Shown here: positions 7,768 through 19,759 of the stretch, piece by piece
Layout: each line of letters begins with the position of its first letter
Numbering within the stretch: the stretch's first letter is position 1
DNA from: Paracoccus sphaerophysae
Lineage (GTDB): Bacteria; Pseudomonadota; Alphaproteobacteria; Rhodobacterales; Rhodobacteraceae
Direction: 5' to 3'
Assembly (NCBI RefSeq): GCF_000763805.1
Contig: NZ_JRKS01000001.1
Coordinates: forward strand, 124,001-188,000
DNA: 64,000 bases
Translations under genes and position numbers: made by a program
Notes under the pieces: model-generated
The model's input: the letters and a program-made list of their open reading frames with translations, nothing else
Databases searched by the model: none
What the model was told of the DNA's origin: nothing

Positions 7768-9360
7768 TCAGCGGGACCGCGGCGCGGCCTGTCCGGCAAC
7801 GGCCATGCCTGGCGTCGTCGGGTCTCGCGGCGCCGTCACGCCGTCCGGCACGATGCCTGGGGCCGGTGGCGGCGCCTCGGGGGCGCTGCCCGGCGCCAGG
7901 ACGGCTTCTTCCACGGGGCCGGAATGGAAGGACGCGCGGGCCTCTGCCGCCTCGTCCCCGGCCTCGGCGCGCTCCTGCTCGGCCTTGCGGCGTTTCTTGC
8001 CGGTCGGGTCATCCGGGTCGGTGCCGTCGGCGGTCTTGCCCCCCCAGGTGCGCACCTCGGGTTCGGCGCTGAGCGTTGCGGCGGCCCCCTCCGGGCCGGG
8101 TGCGGCCACTGCGACGCGGGCGACGGCCACCTTGGCGCCGTCGCGGCGCGCCGCTTCCCCGGCCGCCTCGCGGGCGGCGAAGCGGGCTTCCTCGACCTTG
8201 ACCTCGGCCACGGCGGCGGCGTGGGCGGCCTCGGACCGGCGGCGCGTTTCGGCCGTGGTGCCGCGCGGCACCACCTCGATCAGCAGCGGCGGGGCGGGCT
8301 CGGGCACCAGCCCCCGGCCGGTATACAGCGAGCTTTCCTTGTAGCGTTCGATGAAGAACCGCACGAGCACCCCGATGATCGCCCCCAGCGGCACCGCGAC
8401 GACCAGCCCGACAAAGCCCAGCAGCTTGCCGAACACCGCCAGCGCGATCATCAGCCAGACAGGATGCAGCCCGACATGCCCGCCGATGATCTTGGGCTGC
8501 AGATAGTTCCCCTCGAGGATCTGGCCGACGACAAAGATCGCCAGCACCGCCACGATCCATTTCGGATCGTCCCAGAAGGTGAAGGCCGCCACGGCGACCG
8601 AGGTGACGCCGCCGGTGAACACGCCGACATAGGGGATGATCGACAGCACCGCCGCCGAAATCCCGATCACCAGCGCAAAGGGCAGACCGACCAACAGCAG
8701 CGCGGTCGAATAGAAGGTCGCCAGGATCAGCGTCACCAGCCCCTGCCCCCGCAGGAACCCGGCCATGCTTTCGTTGATCTGCCGGGCGATCGAGCGGATC
8801 GTGCCGGCGTGTTCGCGCGGCAGCAGCGTGTCCAGCCGCGCCACCATCCGGTCCCAGTCCAGCAGCAGATAGAAGGCCACCACCGGCACGATGACCGCCA
8901 GCAGCACCACCCCCACGATGTTGCTGATCGAGCTGAGCACAGTCACCATGATCGTGCCGCCCTTGTCGGACAGCTGGGCGCCGACCTGCGTCATGGCGTT
9001 GCGCAGCGTGCCGCCCTCGGGGACCAGCTCGGGGAAGCGGCCGGTCAGCCAGGACTGCGCGACCTCAATGTAGTGCGGCGCGTTGGTCACCAGCTGCGTC
9101 AGCTGGCGCACCACCATCGGCACGACCAATACCAGCGCCAGGACAAAGGCCAGGCCGGCGATCAACGTGATCAGTGCCACCGACTTGGTGCGCGACAGCC
9201 CGCTGCGTTCCAGCCGGTCGGCCAGCGGGTCCAGCACATAGGCGATGCCCGCCCCGATCAGGAACGGGGTCATGACGTCCCCCAGGGCCCACAGGACCAG
9301 CATCACCAAGGCCGCGGTGGCGGTCCACCACCAGACCTGCTTTTGAACCGGAACGCGCAT
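7768..9360 (-). CDS. AI-2E family (PerM-like) transporter with charged C-terminal tail
   Basis: This 530-residue inner-membrane protein has about eight hydrophobic segments. It starts MRVPVQKQVWWWTATAALVM, and the conserved block VAVPLGAIIGVLVRFFIERYKES closes the AI-2E transporter domain around residue 345. Some members export autoinducer-2 or sodium; the substrate here is unknown. The remaining about 190 residues are an Ala/Glu/Arg/Pro-rich, probably disordered cytoplasmic tail that is unusual in length for the family. I used the internal ATG before the first hydrophobic segment; earlier in-frame codons give a non-membrane-like extension reading over the upstream region. Confidence 0.85.
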   Translation of the reverse strand: MRVPVQKQVWWWTATAALVMLVLWALGDVMTPFLIGAGIAYVLDPLADRLERSGLSRTKSVALITLIAGLAFVLALVLVVPMVVRQLTQLVTNAPHYIEVAQSWLTGRFPELVPEGGTLRNAMTQVGAQLSDKGGTIMVTVLSSISNIVGVVLLAVIVPVVAFYLLLDWDRMVARLDTLLPREHAGTIRSIARQINESMAGFLRGQGLVTLILATFYSTALLLVGLPFALVIGISAAVLSIIPYVGVFTGGVTSVAVAAFTFWDDPKWIVAVLAIFVVGQILEGNYLQPKIIGGHVGLHPVWLMIALAVFGKLLGFVGLVVAVPLGAIIGVLVRFFIERYKESSLYTGRGLVPEPAPPLLIEVVPRGTTAETRRRSEAAHAAAVAEVKVEEARFAAREAAGEAARRDGAKVAVARVAVAAPGPEGAAATLSAEPEVRTWGGKTADGTDPDDPTGKKRRKAEQERAEAGDEAAEARASFHSGPVEEAVLAPGSAPEAPPPAPGIVPDGVTAPRDPTTPGMAVAGQAAPRSR

Positions 9361-9495
9361 GGCAGCCTCTTGCGGGGGATGGCAGTTGCCGCCTGACTGC
9401 CTTGCGCGGGACGGCGATGCAAGCGCGCTGCGCTTGCCGCAGGACGGCCGATCCGCTATCCCCGGCGGCGTTCCCCTGCCAGAGGCCACGCCCCC

Positions 9496-10854
9496 ATGCG
9501 TCTGTCGCGCTATTTCCTGCCCGTCCTGAAAGAGAACCCGTCCGAGGCGCAGATCGTCAGCCACCGGCTGATGCTGCGCGCCGGGATGATCAAGCAGCAG
9601 GCCGCGGGCATCTATTCCTGGCTGCCGCTGGGGCTGAAGGTGCTGAACCGCATACAGCAGATCGTGCACGAGGAACAGCAGCGCGCCGGCCACATCCCGG
9701 TCCTGATGCCAACCATGCAATCGGCCGACCTGTGGCGCGAATCCGGCCGCTATGACGATTACGGCCAAGAAATGCTGCGGATCAGGGACCGTCACGACCG
9801 CGAGATGCTGTTCGGCCCCACCAACGAAGAGATGATCACCGACATCTTCCGGGCGCACGTCAACAGCTACAAGGATCTGCCGCTGACGCTGTACCAGATC
9901 CAGTGGAAGTTCCGCGACGAGGTCCGCCCCCGCTTCGGCGTGATGCGGGGCCGCGAGTTCCTGATGAAGGACGGCTACAACTTCGACCTGACGCGCGAGG
10001 CTGCGCTGCACGCCTATAACCGGCACCTGGTCAGCTACCTGCGCACCTATGAACGCATGGGCCTGCAGGCGATCCCGATGCGGGCCGACTCAGGTCCCAT
10101 CGGCGGCGAGAACACGCATGAATTCCTGGTGCTGGCCGACACCGGCGAATCCGAGGTGTTCTATGACAGCCAGATCACCGACCTGACCTTTGGCGACCGC
10201 CAGATCGACTATGACGACGCCGCCGCCTGCCGCGCGGTGCTGGAAGAGTTCACCTCGCGCTATGCCCGCACCGACGAGACCCATGACGAAGCAGTATTCG
10301 CCGAGATCCCCGAGGATCGCCGCCGCTCGGCCCGCGGCATCGAGGTCGGGCAGATTTTCTATTTCGGCACCAAGTATTCCGAACCGATGGGCGCCACCGT
10401 GGTCGGCCCGGACGGCGCACGGGTGCCGGTCCACATGGGATCGCACGGCATCGGCGTGTCCCGCCTGCTCGGCGCCATCATCGAAGCGAGCCACGACGAC
10501 AAGGGCATCATCTGGCCCGAGGGCGTGACCCCCTTCCATGTCGGGCTGGTGAACCTCAAGCAGGGTGACGCCTCGACCGACAACGCCTGCGAGGCGCTGG
10601 AGCGCGAGCTGACCGCGCGCGGGCTGGACGTGCTGTACGACGACCGCGACGAGCGCGCCGGCGCCAAGTTCGCGACCATGGACCTGATCGGCCTGCCCTG
10701 GCGGATCACCGTCGGCCCGCGCGGGCTGGCGAACAACGTGGTCGAGCTGACCAGCCGCCGCAGCGGCGGGTCGGTCGAGATGTCGCCCGCCGACGCCGTC
10801 GCCCGGCTGGTCGAGATCTACGCGCCGGTCTTCGCCGCTTCCTACGGGGGGTGA
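9496..10854 (+). CDS. proS: Prolyl-tRNA synthetase, short alphaproteobacterial type
   Basis: This 452-residue class IIa synthetase charges tRNA-Pro. It begins [20 protein letters not shown]. Class II motif 2 is visible ([25 protein letters not shown], paraphrased by its key FRDE and R-x-G-x-x-RGREF residues), with motif 3 at [13 protein letters not shown], followed by the anticodon-binding domain. It lacks the roughly 180-residue editing insertion of the E. coli type, as usual for Rhodobacterales. Its stop codon overlaps the start of a broken DUF1643 gene. Confidence 0.96.
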   Translation: MRLSRYFLPVLKENPSEAQIVSHRLMLRAGMIKQQAAGIYSWLPLGLKVLNRIQQIVHEEQQRAGHIPVLMPTMQSADLWRESGRYDDYGQEMLRIRDRHDREMLFGPTNEEMITDIFRAHVNSYKDLPLTLYQIQWKFRDEVRPRFGVMRGREFLMKDGYNFDLTREAALHAYNRHLVSYLRTYERMGLQAIPMRADSGPIGGENTHEFLVLADTGESEVFYDSQITDLTFGDRQIDYDDAAACRAVLEEFTSRYARTDETHDEAVFAEIPEDRRRSARGIEVGQIFYFGTKYSEPMGATVVGPDGARVPVHMGSHGIGVSRLLGAIIEASHDDKGIIWPEGVTPFHVGLVNLKQGDASTDNACEALERELTARGLDVLYDDRDERAGAKFATMDLIGLPWRITVGPRGLANNVVELTSRRSGGSVEMSPADAVARLVEIYAPVFAASYGG

Positions 10855-11020
10855 CGGGGCCGCTGTTGATCCGGCGCCACCAGGCTGCGGGGGTATCCTC
10901 CGAGGCGGTGTTTTCGGCCTGCGGCGCCTATCGCTATGCGCTGATCCGCCAGTGGGACCCGGACCTGCCGCGGCTGGCCTGGGTGATGCGGAACCCCTCG
11001 ACCGCCGATCAGCGGCAGTC
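10851..11020 (+). pseudogene. Truncated DUF1643 family gene
   Basis: The GTG at 10851 overlaps the proS stop (GTGA), suggesting an originally coupled gene. The first about 55 residues (GAYRYALIRQWDPDLPRLAWVMRNPSTAD) match the opening of DUF1643 proteins, where an LNPSTA-type motif is normally followed by NDPT-x-RC and about 100 more conserved residues. Here homology stops right after NPSTAD and the frame runs into low-complexity sequence, so the gene has lost its 3' two-thirds. 11021-11287 shows no gene and no recognisable insertion sequence. Confidence 0.7.
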
Positions 11021-11287
11021 GGTCAGCACACGGGCGAGGGTTGGGAATCGGGGGAACGGCGGGACACCTGGCCCGATGCCTGACCCTGAGTGTAACTCCT
11101 GTCCGCACCTGGAGCCATGCGCTGCCCGGCGCAGGACGGCGAACGGCGCGCACGCCGACGCCACGAGGGAACGGGTCCGCGCTGGGCAGGGCCGCGGAAA
11201 CCACCCCCCGCGCGCCCTGACTGTTTGACAGCCCTCACCGGCCGGGCCAAATGGTTTGGCTTCACCGCGGATCAACGCAGCCCGACC

Positions 11288-13453
11288 ATGACCCAGGCCG
11301 ATTTCCTAAAATCCGACTTCCCCGCCCCCCGTGCGTTGCCCGAGGGTGCGCCCGTCGGTCCGGCGCGCTTCTTCAACCGCGAACTCAGCTGGCTGTCCTT
11401 CAACTGGCGGGTGCTGGACGAGGCCCGCAACCCGCGCGTGCCGCTGCTGGAACGGCTGCGCTTCCTGTCGATCTCGGCCACCAACCTCGACGAATTCTAC
11501 ACGGTCCGCGTCGCCGGCCTGCGCGAACTGGTGCGCGAGGGGAACACGCTGCCCTCGGATGACGGGCTGTCGCCGGCCGAACAGCTGTCGCTCATCAACG
11601 CCGATGCGCGGCGGCTGATGGACGCCCAGCAGACCGTCTGGAACAAGCTGCGCCGCGACATGGAGGCCGAGGGCATCGTCATCCTGTCCCGCTCCCGCGT
11701 CACTGCGGCCGAGGCAAATTTCCTGCGCGAACACTTCGTCGAACAGGTGTTCCCGGTCCTGACGCCGCTGGCGATCGACACCGCGCATCCGTTCCCCTTC
11801 ATCCCCAACACCGGCTTTTCCCTGGCGCTGGAACTGGCGCGCGAATCTGACGGCCGGCAGATGCAGGCGCTGCTGCCGATCCCGGGGCAGCTCAAGCGCT
11901 TCATCCCGCTGCCCGGCGGCCAGCGCTTCCTGCGGCTCGAAGACCTGCTGCTGATGCACCTGCCGCGGCTGTTCCCGGGCTACCGCGACATCGGCCATTG
12001 CGCCTTCCGGGTGCTGCGCGACAGCGACCTGGAAGTTGAGGACGAGGCCGAGGACCTGGTCCGCGAATTCGAGACGGCGCTGAAGCGCCGCCGCCGCGGC
12101 GACGTCATCCGGCTGAAGATCACCGCCGGCGCGCCCGAGCGCCTGCGCCGCGTGATCATGCAGGAACTGCAGGTCGGCGCCGACGAGGTGGTCGAGGTCG
12201 AGGGCCTGCTGGGGATGGCCGACATGCGCGAACTGGTGCTGGACAGCCGCCGCGACCTGCAATGGCCGGCCTTCACCCCCCGGGTGCCGGAGCGGGTGCA
12301 GGACCACGACGGCGACATGTTCGCGGCGATCCGGCAGAAGGACATGCTGCTGCACCACCCCTACGAGACCTTTGACATGGTCATCCGGTTCCTGCAGCAG
12401 GCGGCTCGCGATCCCGACGTGGTGGCGATCAAGCAGACCCTGTACCGCACCAGCTGGGACAGCCCGGTCGTCTCGGCGCTGTGCGAGGCGGCGGAATCGG
12501 GAAAGTCGGTGATGGCGCTGGTGGAACTCAAGGCCCGCTTCGACGAGGCCGCCAACATCCGCCAGTCGCGGCGGCTGGAACGCGCCGGCGCGCATGTCGT
12601 CTATGGCTTCACCAACTACAAGACCCACGCCAAGATCTCGACCGTGGTGCGGCGCGAGGGCGACCGCCTGGTGACCTATACCCATTACGGTACCGGCAAC
12701 TACCACCCGATCACGGCGCGCATCTATACCGACCTGTCGCTGTTCACCTGCGACCCGGCGCTGGGCCGGGACGCGACCAAGGTGTTCAACTTCCTGTCCG
12801 GCTATGTGCAGCCCGAGGGGCTGGAAAACCTCGCCATCAGCCCAATCGACCTGAAATCGACGCTGCTCGAGCTGATCGGGCGCGAGGCCGACCTTGCCCG
12901 CCGCGGCCGCCCGGCCGAGATCTGGGCCAAGATGAACAGCCTCGTCGAGCGCGATGTGATCGAGGCGCTGTACGAGGCGTCTGCGGCCGGCGTCCGCATC
13001 AACCTCGTCGTGCGCGGCATCTGCGCGCTGCGGCCGGGGATCGCGGGGCTGTCGGAAAACATCCGGGTGAAATCCATCGTCGGGCGGTTCCTGGAACATT
13101 CGCGCATCGTCTGCTTCGGCAACGGCCACGCCCTGCCGTCGCGCAAGGCGCGGGTGTTCATCAGCTCGGCCGACTGGATGGACCGCAACCTGACCCGCCG
13201 GGTCGAAACCCTGGTCGAGTGCCTGAACGACACCGTGAAGGCCCAGATCACCAGCCAGATCATGGCCGCCAACATGGCCGACGAGGCGCAAAGCTGGCTG
13301 CTTCAACCCGATGGCCGCTATCTGCGTCATCTTCCCGAAGACCGTGACGACCTGTTCAGCTGTCACAAGTTCTTCATGGAAAACCCGTCCCTGTCGGGAC
13401 GCGGAACCGCCGGTGCGGGCGACGTGCCCGCGCTCACCCACACCGCCGACTGA
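11288..13453 (+). CDS. ppk: Polyphosphate kinase 1
   Basis: This 721-residue enzyme reversibly polymerises ATP gamma-phosphate into inorganic polyphosphate. It starts [14 protein letters not shown]; the N domain signature [19 protein letters not shown] follows at about residue 28. The PLD-like catalytic domains carry the phosphorylated His in [11 protein letters not shown] and the second His in the C-terminal [10 protein letters not shown] segment. I chose the ATG at 11288 because upstream in-frame codons read unrelated Arg-rich sequence. ppx follows after 17 bases, so synthesis and breakdown of polyphosphate are encoded together. Confidence 0.96.
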   Translation: MTQADFLKSDFPAPRALPEGAPVGPARFFNRELSWLSFNWRVLDEARNPRVPLLERLRFLSISATNLDEFYTVRVAGLRELVREGNTLPSDDGLSPAEQLSLINADARRLMDAQQTVWNKLRRDMEAEGIVILSRSRVTAAEANFLREHFVEQVFPVLTPLAIDTAHPFPFIPNTGFSLALELARESDGRQMQALLPIPGQLKRFIPLPGGQRFLRLEDLLLMHLPRLFPGYRDIGHCAFRVLRDSDLEVEDEAEDLVREFETALKRRRRGDVIRLKITAGAPERLRRVIMQELQVGADEVVEVEGLLGMADMRELVLDSRRDLQWPAFTPRVPERVQDHDGDMFAAIRQKDMLLHHPYETFDMVIRFLQQAARDPDVVAIKQTLYRTSWDSPVVSALCEAAESGKSVMALVELKARFDEAANIRQSRRLERAGAHVVYGFTNYKTHAKISTVVRREGDRLVTYTHYGTGNYHPITARIYTDLSLFTCDPALGRDATKVFNFLSGYVQPEGLENLAISPIDLKSTLLELIGREADLARRGRPAEIWAKMNSLVERDVIEALYEASAAGVRINLVVRGICALRPGIAGLSENIRVKSIVGRFLEHSRIVCFGNGHALPSRKARVFISSADWMDRNLTRRVETLVECLNDTVKAQITSQIMAANMADEAQSWLLQPDGRYLRHLPEDRDDLFSCHKFFMENPSLSGRGTAGAGDVPALTHTAD

Positions 13454-13470
13454 ACCGCGAGCGAGGAACG

Positions 13471-15024
13471 ATGCCGGAGCGCAAGAAGAATGCCGCAGCA
13501 CATGTCGGGACGGGCCAGGGCGTCGGGGTGTCGCCCTTCGGCAAGCAGGGGCTGCCGTTCCTGTCGGCGCGCGAGCTGGCCCGGGTGGGGGTGGTCGACG
13601 TGGGCTCGAACTCGATCCGGATGGTGGTGTTCGACGGCGCCGCGCGCAGCCCGGCCTATTTCTATAACGAAAAGGTCATGGCGGGGCTGGGGCAGGGGCT
13701 CGCCGCCACCGGCAGGCTGAACCCCGAGGGCGCGGTCCGCGGCATGGCCGCGCTGACCCGCTTTGCCGCGCTGGCCGAGGGGATGGGGATTTCCGCCCTG
13801 ACCTGCGTGGCCACCGCCGCGGTGCGCGAGGCCGAGGACGGCCCGGCCTTTCACAAGGCGGTGGAACGCCAGACCGGGCTCAAGCTGATCGTCATCGACG
13901 GCGAGGAAGAGGCTCGGCTGTCCGCCCAGGGCGTGCTGCTGGGCTGGCCGGACGCGCGCGGGCTGGTCTGCGACATCGGCGGCAACTCGATGGAACTGGC
14001 AGAGGTCGAGGGCGGACGGATCGGCCGCCGCGCAACCTCGCCCATGGGGCCGTTCCGGCTGCAGCAGATCGAGCCGAAGAACCTCAAGAAGCACATCGAA
14101 CTGATCATGGACGGGCTGCGCGACACCGTCGGCGCCGACCATGAACGGGTCTACCTGGTCGGCGGGTCGTGGCGGGCGATCGCGCGGCTGGACATGGAAC
14201 GCCGCGCCTATCCGATGACCGTGCTGCACGAATACCGGATGACGCCGGACGACGTGATGGCGACGGTCAAGTGGATCGGCGACCGCGACATCGCCGATCT
14301 AAGGACGCTGACGGGCATTTCCACCTCGCGGATCGAGCTGGTGCCGCTGGCCATGCAGGTGCTGCGGCAGCTGGTGCTGACCTTCAAGCCGGCCGAGATC
14401 GCGATCAGTTCGTACGGGATCCGCGAGGGGCTTTTGTACGAACAGATGTCGCCCGGCATCCGCAAGCGCGACCCGCTGATCGAGGCCGCGCGCTTTACCG
14501 AACGCCAAATGGCGCGGATGCCCGGCTTCGGCAAGAAGCTGTACCAGTTCCTGCTGCCACTTTTCGGGGACGTGGCGCCCGAACGCGACCGCCTGATCCG
14601 CGCCGCCTGCCTGCTGCATGATACCAGCTGGCGCGCCCACCCCGATTACCGGGCCGAGGCGTGTTTCGACAACGTCACCCGCGCCAACCTCGCGGCGCTG
14701 AGCCACCCGGAACGGGTGTTCCTGGGGCTGGCGCTGCTGCACCGCTACAAGAACAGCCGGGCCGGGTCGGCGATGACCCCGCTGTTCGAGCTGCTGAGCG
14801 AAGACGAGATCCGCGACGCCGAGGTCCTGGGCAAGGCGATGCGCTTTGGCGCGATGTTCTCGATCGCCGACCCGGCCGAGGCGGGCGCGCTGACGCTGGA
14901 CCGCGACGCCGGCACGCTGGCGCTGCGCCTGACCCGCACCGGCCGTGCCCTGATGGGCGAGGTCGCCGAGGCGCGGTTTCAGACGCTGTGCAAGGCGATG
15001 GGCGTCGAGGGCGTGGTGAGCTAG
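13471..15024 (+). CDS. ppx: Exopolyphosphatase / Ppx-GppA family
   Basis: This 517-residue hydrolase removes terminal phosphates from polyphosphate (or guanosine pentaphosphate). The actin-like ATPase-fold motifs VVDVGSNSIRMVVFDG (near residue 38) and VCDIGGNSMELAEV are clear. The C-terminal HD-like half contains RLIRAACLLHDTSWRAHPDYR. A GAGGAA Shine-Dalgarno sequence precedes the ATG. It is directly downstream of ppk, with 17 bases between them. Confidence 0.92.
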   Translation: MPERKKNAAAHVGTGQGVGVSPFGKQGLPFLSARELARVGVVDVGSNSIRMVVFDGAARSPAYFYNEKVMAGLGQGLAATGRLNPEGAVRGMAALTRFAALAEGMGISALTCVATAAVREAEDGPAFHKAVERQTGLKLIVIDGEEEARLSAQGVLLGWPDARGLVCDIGGNSMELAEVEGGRIGRRATSPMGPFRLQQIEPKNLKKHIELIMDGLRDTVGADHERVYLVGGSWRAIARLDMERRAYPMTVLHEYRMTPDDVMATVKWIGDRDIADLRTLTGISTSRIELVPLAMQVLRQLVLTFKPAEIAISSYGIREGLLYEQMSPGIRKRDPLIEAARFTERQMARMPGFGKKLYQFLLPLFGDVAPERDRLIRAACLLHDTSWRAHPDYRAEACFDNVTRANLAALSHPERVFLGLALLHRYKNSRAGSAMTPLFELLSEDEIRDAEVLGKAMRFGAMFSIADPAEAGALTLDRDAGTLALRLTRTGRALMGEVAEARFQTLCKAMGVEGVVS

Positions 15025-15099
15025 GTGCGAAACGGGCAACTGGACAGCCCGGAAGACCCCGCCTGACTGCACCTGTATTTCAAGCCTGGGGAGTTGACG

Positions 15100-16326
15100 A
15101 TGGACAACCTGATCCTGCTTTTGCCGATGCTGCTGGGCGTCGGTCTTGCCGCATTGGCAGGGGCATTCGACAGCGACGAGACCGCGTCGGCTGAGCCGGA
15201 ACCACAACCTGAGCCCGAGCCCGAGCCCGAGCCGGAGCCGGAACCCGAACCCGAACAGGTCCAGGATGGCAGCGGGTTCGTGCTCGACGGCACCTCGGGC
15301 GATGACGGGCTGGTGCTGACCGATCCCGATGGCGGCCTTGTCGATGGCGGCGGCGGCCGTGACGACATCCTCGTCGATACGGGCGCGCCGCCGGACGGGC
15401 TGGAACTGGGCTGGAATCACGACGATCCCATGCCCGTTCGCGTCGTCGTCCCCGATCCGCAGGCGGGGACATGGACGGCACCTGGCGGCGATCAGGTCGC
15501 GGTCGGGGCGAGCCATGTCGATCTGGACGGCGATGACACGCTGACCGTCGGGTCAGGCTTTGTCGTGGTCGATGCGCAAGGCGGCGGGAACCTGATCGAC
15601 CTGTCCGGCGCGACGCAGGGCTGGGTCCGGGACTCGGACGGCGACACCATCCTGGGCGCTGGCGCCGGCCACGCGGTGGTCGCCCATATCGGTGAAAACA
15701 CCGAGTATCGGGGAGGCGCCGGCCAGGACGTCGTCGAGGTCTTTGAAACGGTTGCGCCGGTCGAAGGCGGGGCAGGCGACGACGTGCTGGTCTCGGTCAG
15801 CGGGGCGGGGCACCTGCGCGGGGGCGAGGGCGACGATCATCTCGTCGGCTCCCCCAACCACATGGAACATGCGTCAACGGCAAACGACTGGCACGAATGG
15901 CGCATCGACGATGCGGTGGACACGCTGGACGGCGGGGCCGGGAATGACGGGATCGTCTTTGCCGACGGTGACATCGTCACCACGGGAACCGGCGCCGACG
16001 ATCTCAGGGGCTGGGTGACGGGCAAAGGACCGGATTCGGTCGTGACCGACTTTGACCCCGCGCAGGACAGCATGCGGCTGATCGTCAGCGACGGATTCCT
16101 GGGCGAAACGCCCGACGTCGCGGCCTTCGCAGGGCGCATCGACGTGGTCGAGGCCGACGGCGACACCAGCGTCCTGATCGACGGCCAGCTTGCCGTGCGG
16201 CTGACCGGCGTCACAGGCGCATCGGTCAACCTCGAATCCGAAGACCAGAGCTTCGACCTGACCGGCACGCCGACGGCAGACGCGGCCAGTGTCACGCTGG
16301 TGCTGTGGCAGCCGACGTACACCTGA
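15100..16326 (+). CDS. Acidic RTX-like (hemolysin-type calcium-binding) repeat protein with N-terminal membrane segment
   Basis: This 408-residue protein of unknown role starts at ATG 15100, preceded by GGGGAG (an upstream TTG is less likely). A hydrophobic segment at residues 3-22 (NLILLLPMLLGVGLAALAGA) is followed by an acidic Glu-Pro dipeptide run at about residues 33-52. The body has degenerate RTX-type nonapeptides: GGRDDIL, GGAGDDVLV, GGEGDDHLVG, GGAGNDGIVF and TGTGADDL, then VTDFDPAQDSMRL, as found at the C-terminal edge of RTX domains. It may be anchored or secreted and bind calcium. No type I secretion genes are adjacent. Confidence 0.7.
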   Translation: MDNLILLLPMLLGVGLAALAGAFDSDETASAEPEPQPEPEPEPEPEPEPEPEQVQDGSGFVLDGTSGDDGLVLTDPDGGLVDGGGGRDDILVDTGAPPDGLELGWNHDDPMPVRVVVPDPQAGTWTAPGGDQVAVGASHVDLDGDDTLTVGSGFVVVDAQGGGNLIDLSGATQGWVRDSDGDTILGAGAGHAVVAHIGENTEYRGGAGQDVVEVFETVAPVEGGAGDDVLVSVSGAGHLRGGEGDDHLVGSPNHMEHASTANDWHEWRIDDAVDTLDGGAGNDGIVFADGDIVTTGTGADDLRGWVTGKGPDSVVTDFDPAQDSMRLIVSDGFLGETPDVAAFAGRIDVVEADGDTSVLIDGQLAVRLTGVTGASVNLESEDQSFDLTGTPTADAASVTLVLWQPTYT

Positions 16327-16433
16327 CCCGACGCCCATACGGACCGATCCGCCGGATCGTGGCGCGACCGCCCGCCGCAGGCGTCATCTTGCGCTGACGT
16401 GTGACGCCGATGTGTGACGCCACAGCCGAAATG

Positions 16434-16461
16434 AAAAAGGCCGCCCCAAAGGGCGGCCTTT
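16434..16461 (-). terminator. Rho-independent terminator of groESL
   Basis: An 11-bp perfect stem (16436-16446 with 16451-16461, sequence AAAGGCCGCCC and its complement) has a four-base loop. Reading on the minus strand it ends in a run of T residues. It lies 24 bases past the groL stop. The A/T flanks on both sides mean it could also stop plus-strand transcription from the RTX-like gene. Confidence 0.88.
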
Positions 16462-16485
16462 CCTGTCAGCCACAGGGGCAGGACA

Positions 16486-18132
<1,647 letters not shown>

Positions 18133-18177
18133 TTATCTCTTCCTTGTCATAGGGTTGTAAGCGCTGCCTGCGAGGGA

Positions 18178-18465
18178 TCAGCCGATGATCCCGAGGATGT
18201 CGCTTTCCTTCATGATGAGCAGCTCTTCGCCGTCCAGCGTCACTTCGGTGCCCGACCACTTGCCGAACAGGATGCGGTCGCCGGCCTTGACGCTGGGCGC
18301 AATCAGTTCGCCCGAATCCTTGCGGGCGCCTTCGCCCACCGAGACGATCTCGCCTTCGGACGGCTTTTCCTTGGCGCTGTCGGGGATGATCAGCCCGCCT
18401 TTGGTCTTTTCGTCCGACTGGACGCGGCGGACCAGGACGCGGTCGTGAAGCGGCTTGAATGCCAT
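18178..18465 (-). CDS. groS: Co-chaperonin GroES (10 kDa)
   Basis: This 95-residue lid protein begins [20 protein letters not shown]. It has the mobile-loop segment [20 protein letters not shown] and the conserved [14 protein letters not shown] and [14 protein letters not shown] used the ATG at 18463-18465; longer in-frame readings cross the CIRCE element and promoter and are not credible. Confidence 0.98.
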   Translation of the reverse strand: MAFKPLHDRVLVRRVQSDEKTKGGLIIPDSAKEKPSEGEIVSVGEGARKDSGELIAPSVKAGDRILFGKWSGTEVTLDGEELLIMKESDILGIIG

Positions 18466-18503
18466 CGTGAACACTCCGGTGTTACAGGTTGCAGTGTCGC
18501 GTG

Positions 18504-18530
18504 TTGGCACTCGATGGTGGTGAGTGCCAA
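18504..18530 (-). promoter_or_regulatory. CIRCE operator (HrcA binding site) of groESL
   Basis: Perfect inverted repeat TTGGCACTC (18504-18512), nine-base spacer, GAGTGCCAA (18522-18530). This matches the CIRCE consensus TTAGCACTC-N9-GAGTGCTAA except for the symmetric A-to-G change. It lies 38 bases upstream of the groS start and just downstream of the -10 box, the usual position for HrcA repression of groE. Confidence 0.95.
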
Positions 18531-18537
18531 TGGCGGC

Positions 18538-18566
18538 GATGTAGGCGGCGGCCGGCGGGCTGTCAA
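18538..18566 (-). promoter_or_regulatory. groESL sigma-70-type promoter
   Basis: On the minus strand TTGACA (18566-18561) and TACATC (18543-18538) are separated by exactly 17 bases. The CIRCE element begins 7 bases after the -10 box, covering the expected transcription start. The -35 is a perfect consensus; the -10 is a 4/6 match. Confidence 0.8.
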
Positions 18567-18661
18567 CCATCATGAGGCCCCCGAAAGGACGGCCCGTCAG
18601 GGGTGGCCAACCGGCCCGCGGCGCGGCATGGTCCGGGGTGCTGAGGTTGACGGAGCGGATC

Positions 18662-19759
18662 ATGCGCCTGACACGGACAGGGATCGGCCGCGCGGCGGTG
18701 CTGATGGCAGCCTTGTGGCTCGGCGGCCCCGTGGCCGCGGCGACCGGGGCGGGCGGGACCGCCCCGCCGACCACCATGCCGGCCCCGACGCAGGATCACC
18801 CGGATTGCGTTGGTCGCGACCTGCTGGCCGAGCTGCCGGCCGACCGCCGGGCCGAAATCGACGCGGCGGTGGCGGCCACGCCCTATGCTCAGGGCACGCG
18901 CTGGACCACCACCCGCGGCGATGCCCGGATCGAGATCATCGGCACCTATCACTTCGACGACCCACGCCACGACCCGGTGATCGCCGAACTGACCCCGGTG
19001 ATCGCCGGGGCCGGTGCGCTGATGGTCGAGGCCGGCCCCGAGGAAGAGGCCCGGATCACCCAGGCGCTGAAATCCGAACCCGACCTGATGATCGACCCCA
19101 CCGGCCCGACCCTGCCCGAGCGGCTGGACGCGCAGGACTGGAAGCAGCTGTCCCAAGCAATGGCCGACCGCGGCATCCCCGCGATCATGGTCAGCCGGAT
19201 GCGGCCCTGGTACGTGTCGATGATGCTGGGCATTTCGCCCTGCATGATCGACCAGATCAAGACCGCCGGCGCGGTCGAGGGGCTGGACCGCGACCTGATG
19301 GCGGTGGCCGAGGCCGCCGGCACCCCGGTCCACGGGCTGGAGCCCTGGGACACCGTGCTGACCCTGTTCGCCGGCCTCACGCCCGAACAGGAGCTGGACA
19401 TGATCCGCGGCGCCCTGCCCGGGGCGATCCTGGCCGACGACTATGCCCACACCACGATCGAGGCGTATTTCCGCGGCGACATCTGGGCGATCTGGCAGTT
19501 CATGCGGCTGGACGCCGAGGAGAACTCGGGACTGGACCGCGCCGAGGTCGACCGCCAGATCGCGCTGGCCGAAGAGCGGATGATGGTGGCCCGCAACGCC
19601 GCCTGGATCGCGCCCCTGACCCAGGCGGCGGACGAGGCCGCGGCGCAGGGCAAGCCGATCGTGGCGGCCTTCGGCGCGCTGCACCTGCCGGGCGACAAGG
19701 GCGTGCTGCGGCTGCTGGAACGGGACGGCTGGACGATCACGAAGGGACCTGCGCCGTGA
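18662..19759 (+). CDS. TraB/GumN family protein, exported
   Basis: This 365-residue protein starts with a signal peptide ([20 protein letters not shown], cleavage probably after VAAA). The TraB/GumN (TIKI-like) fold is indicated by the [13 protein letters not shown] segment and the [12 protein letters not shown] motif after it, and by late [13 protein letters not shown], which carry the conserved Gly/His/Glu residues of the putative metalloprotease site. Bacterial members have no settled function. Upstream in-frame codons overlap the groE promoter region and are not used. The stop overlaps the GTG of the next gene. Confidence 0.78.
   Translation: MRLTRTGIGRAAVLMAALWLGGPVAAATGAGGTAPPTTMPAPTQDHPDCVGRDLLAELPADRRAEIDAAVAATPYAQGTRWTTTRGDARIEIIGTYHFDDPRHDPVIAELTPVIAGAGALMVEAGPEEEARITQALKSEPDLMIDPTGPTLPERLDAQDWKQLSQAMADRGIPAIMVSRMRPWYVSMMLGISPCMIDQIKTAGAVEGLDRDLMAVAEAAGTPVHGLEPWDTVLTLFAGLTPEQELDMIRGALPGAILADDYAHTTIEAYFRGDIWAIWQFMRLDAEENSGLDRAEVDRQIALAEERMMVARNAAWIAPLTQAADEAAAQGKPIVAAFGALHLPGDKGVLRLLERDGWTITKGPAP

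Noticed and set aside
15190-15260. Short tandem Glu-Pro codon repeat as a possible CRISPR or minisatellite
   Set aside because: It is in frame in a coding gene, too short, and has no spacers. No CRISPR array was seen in the window.
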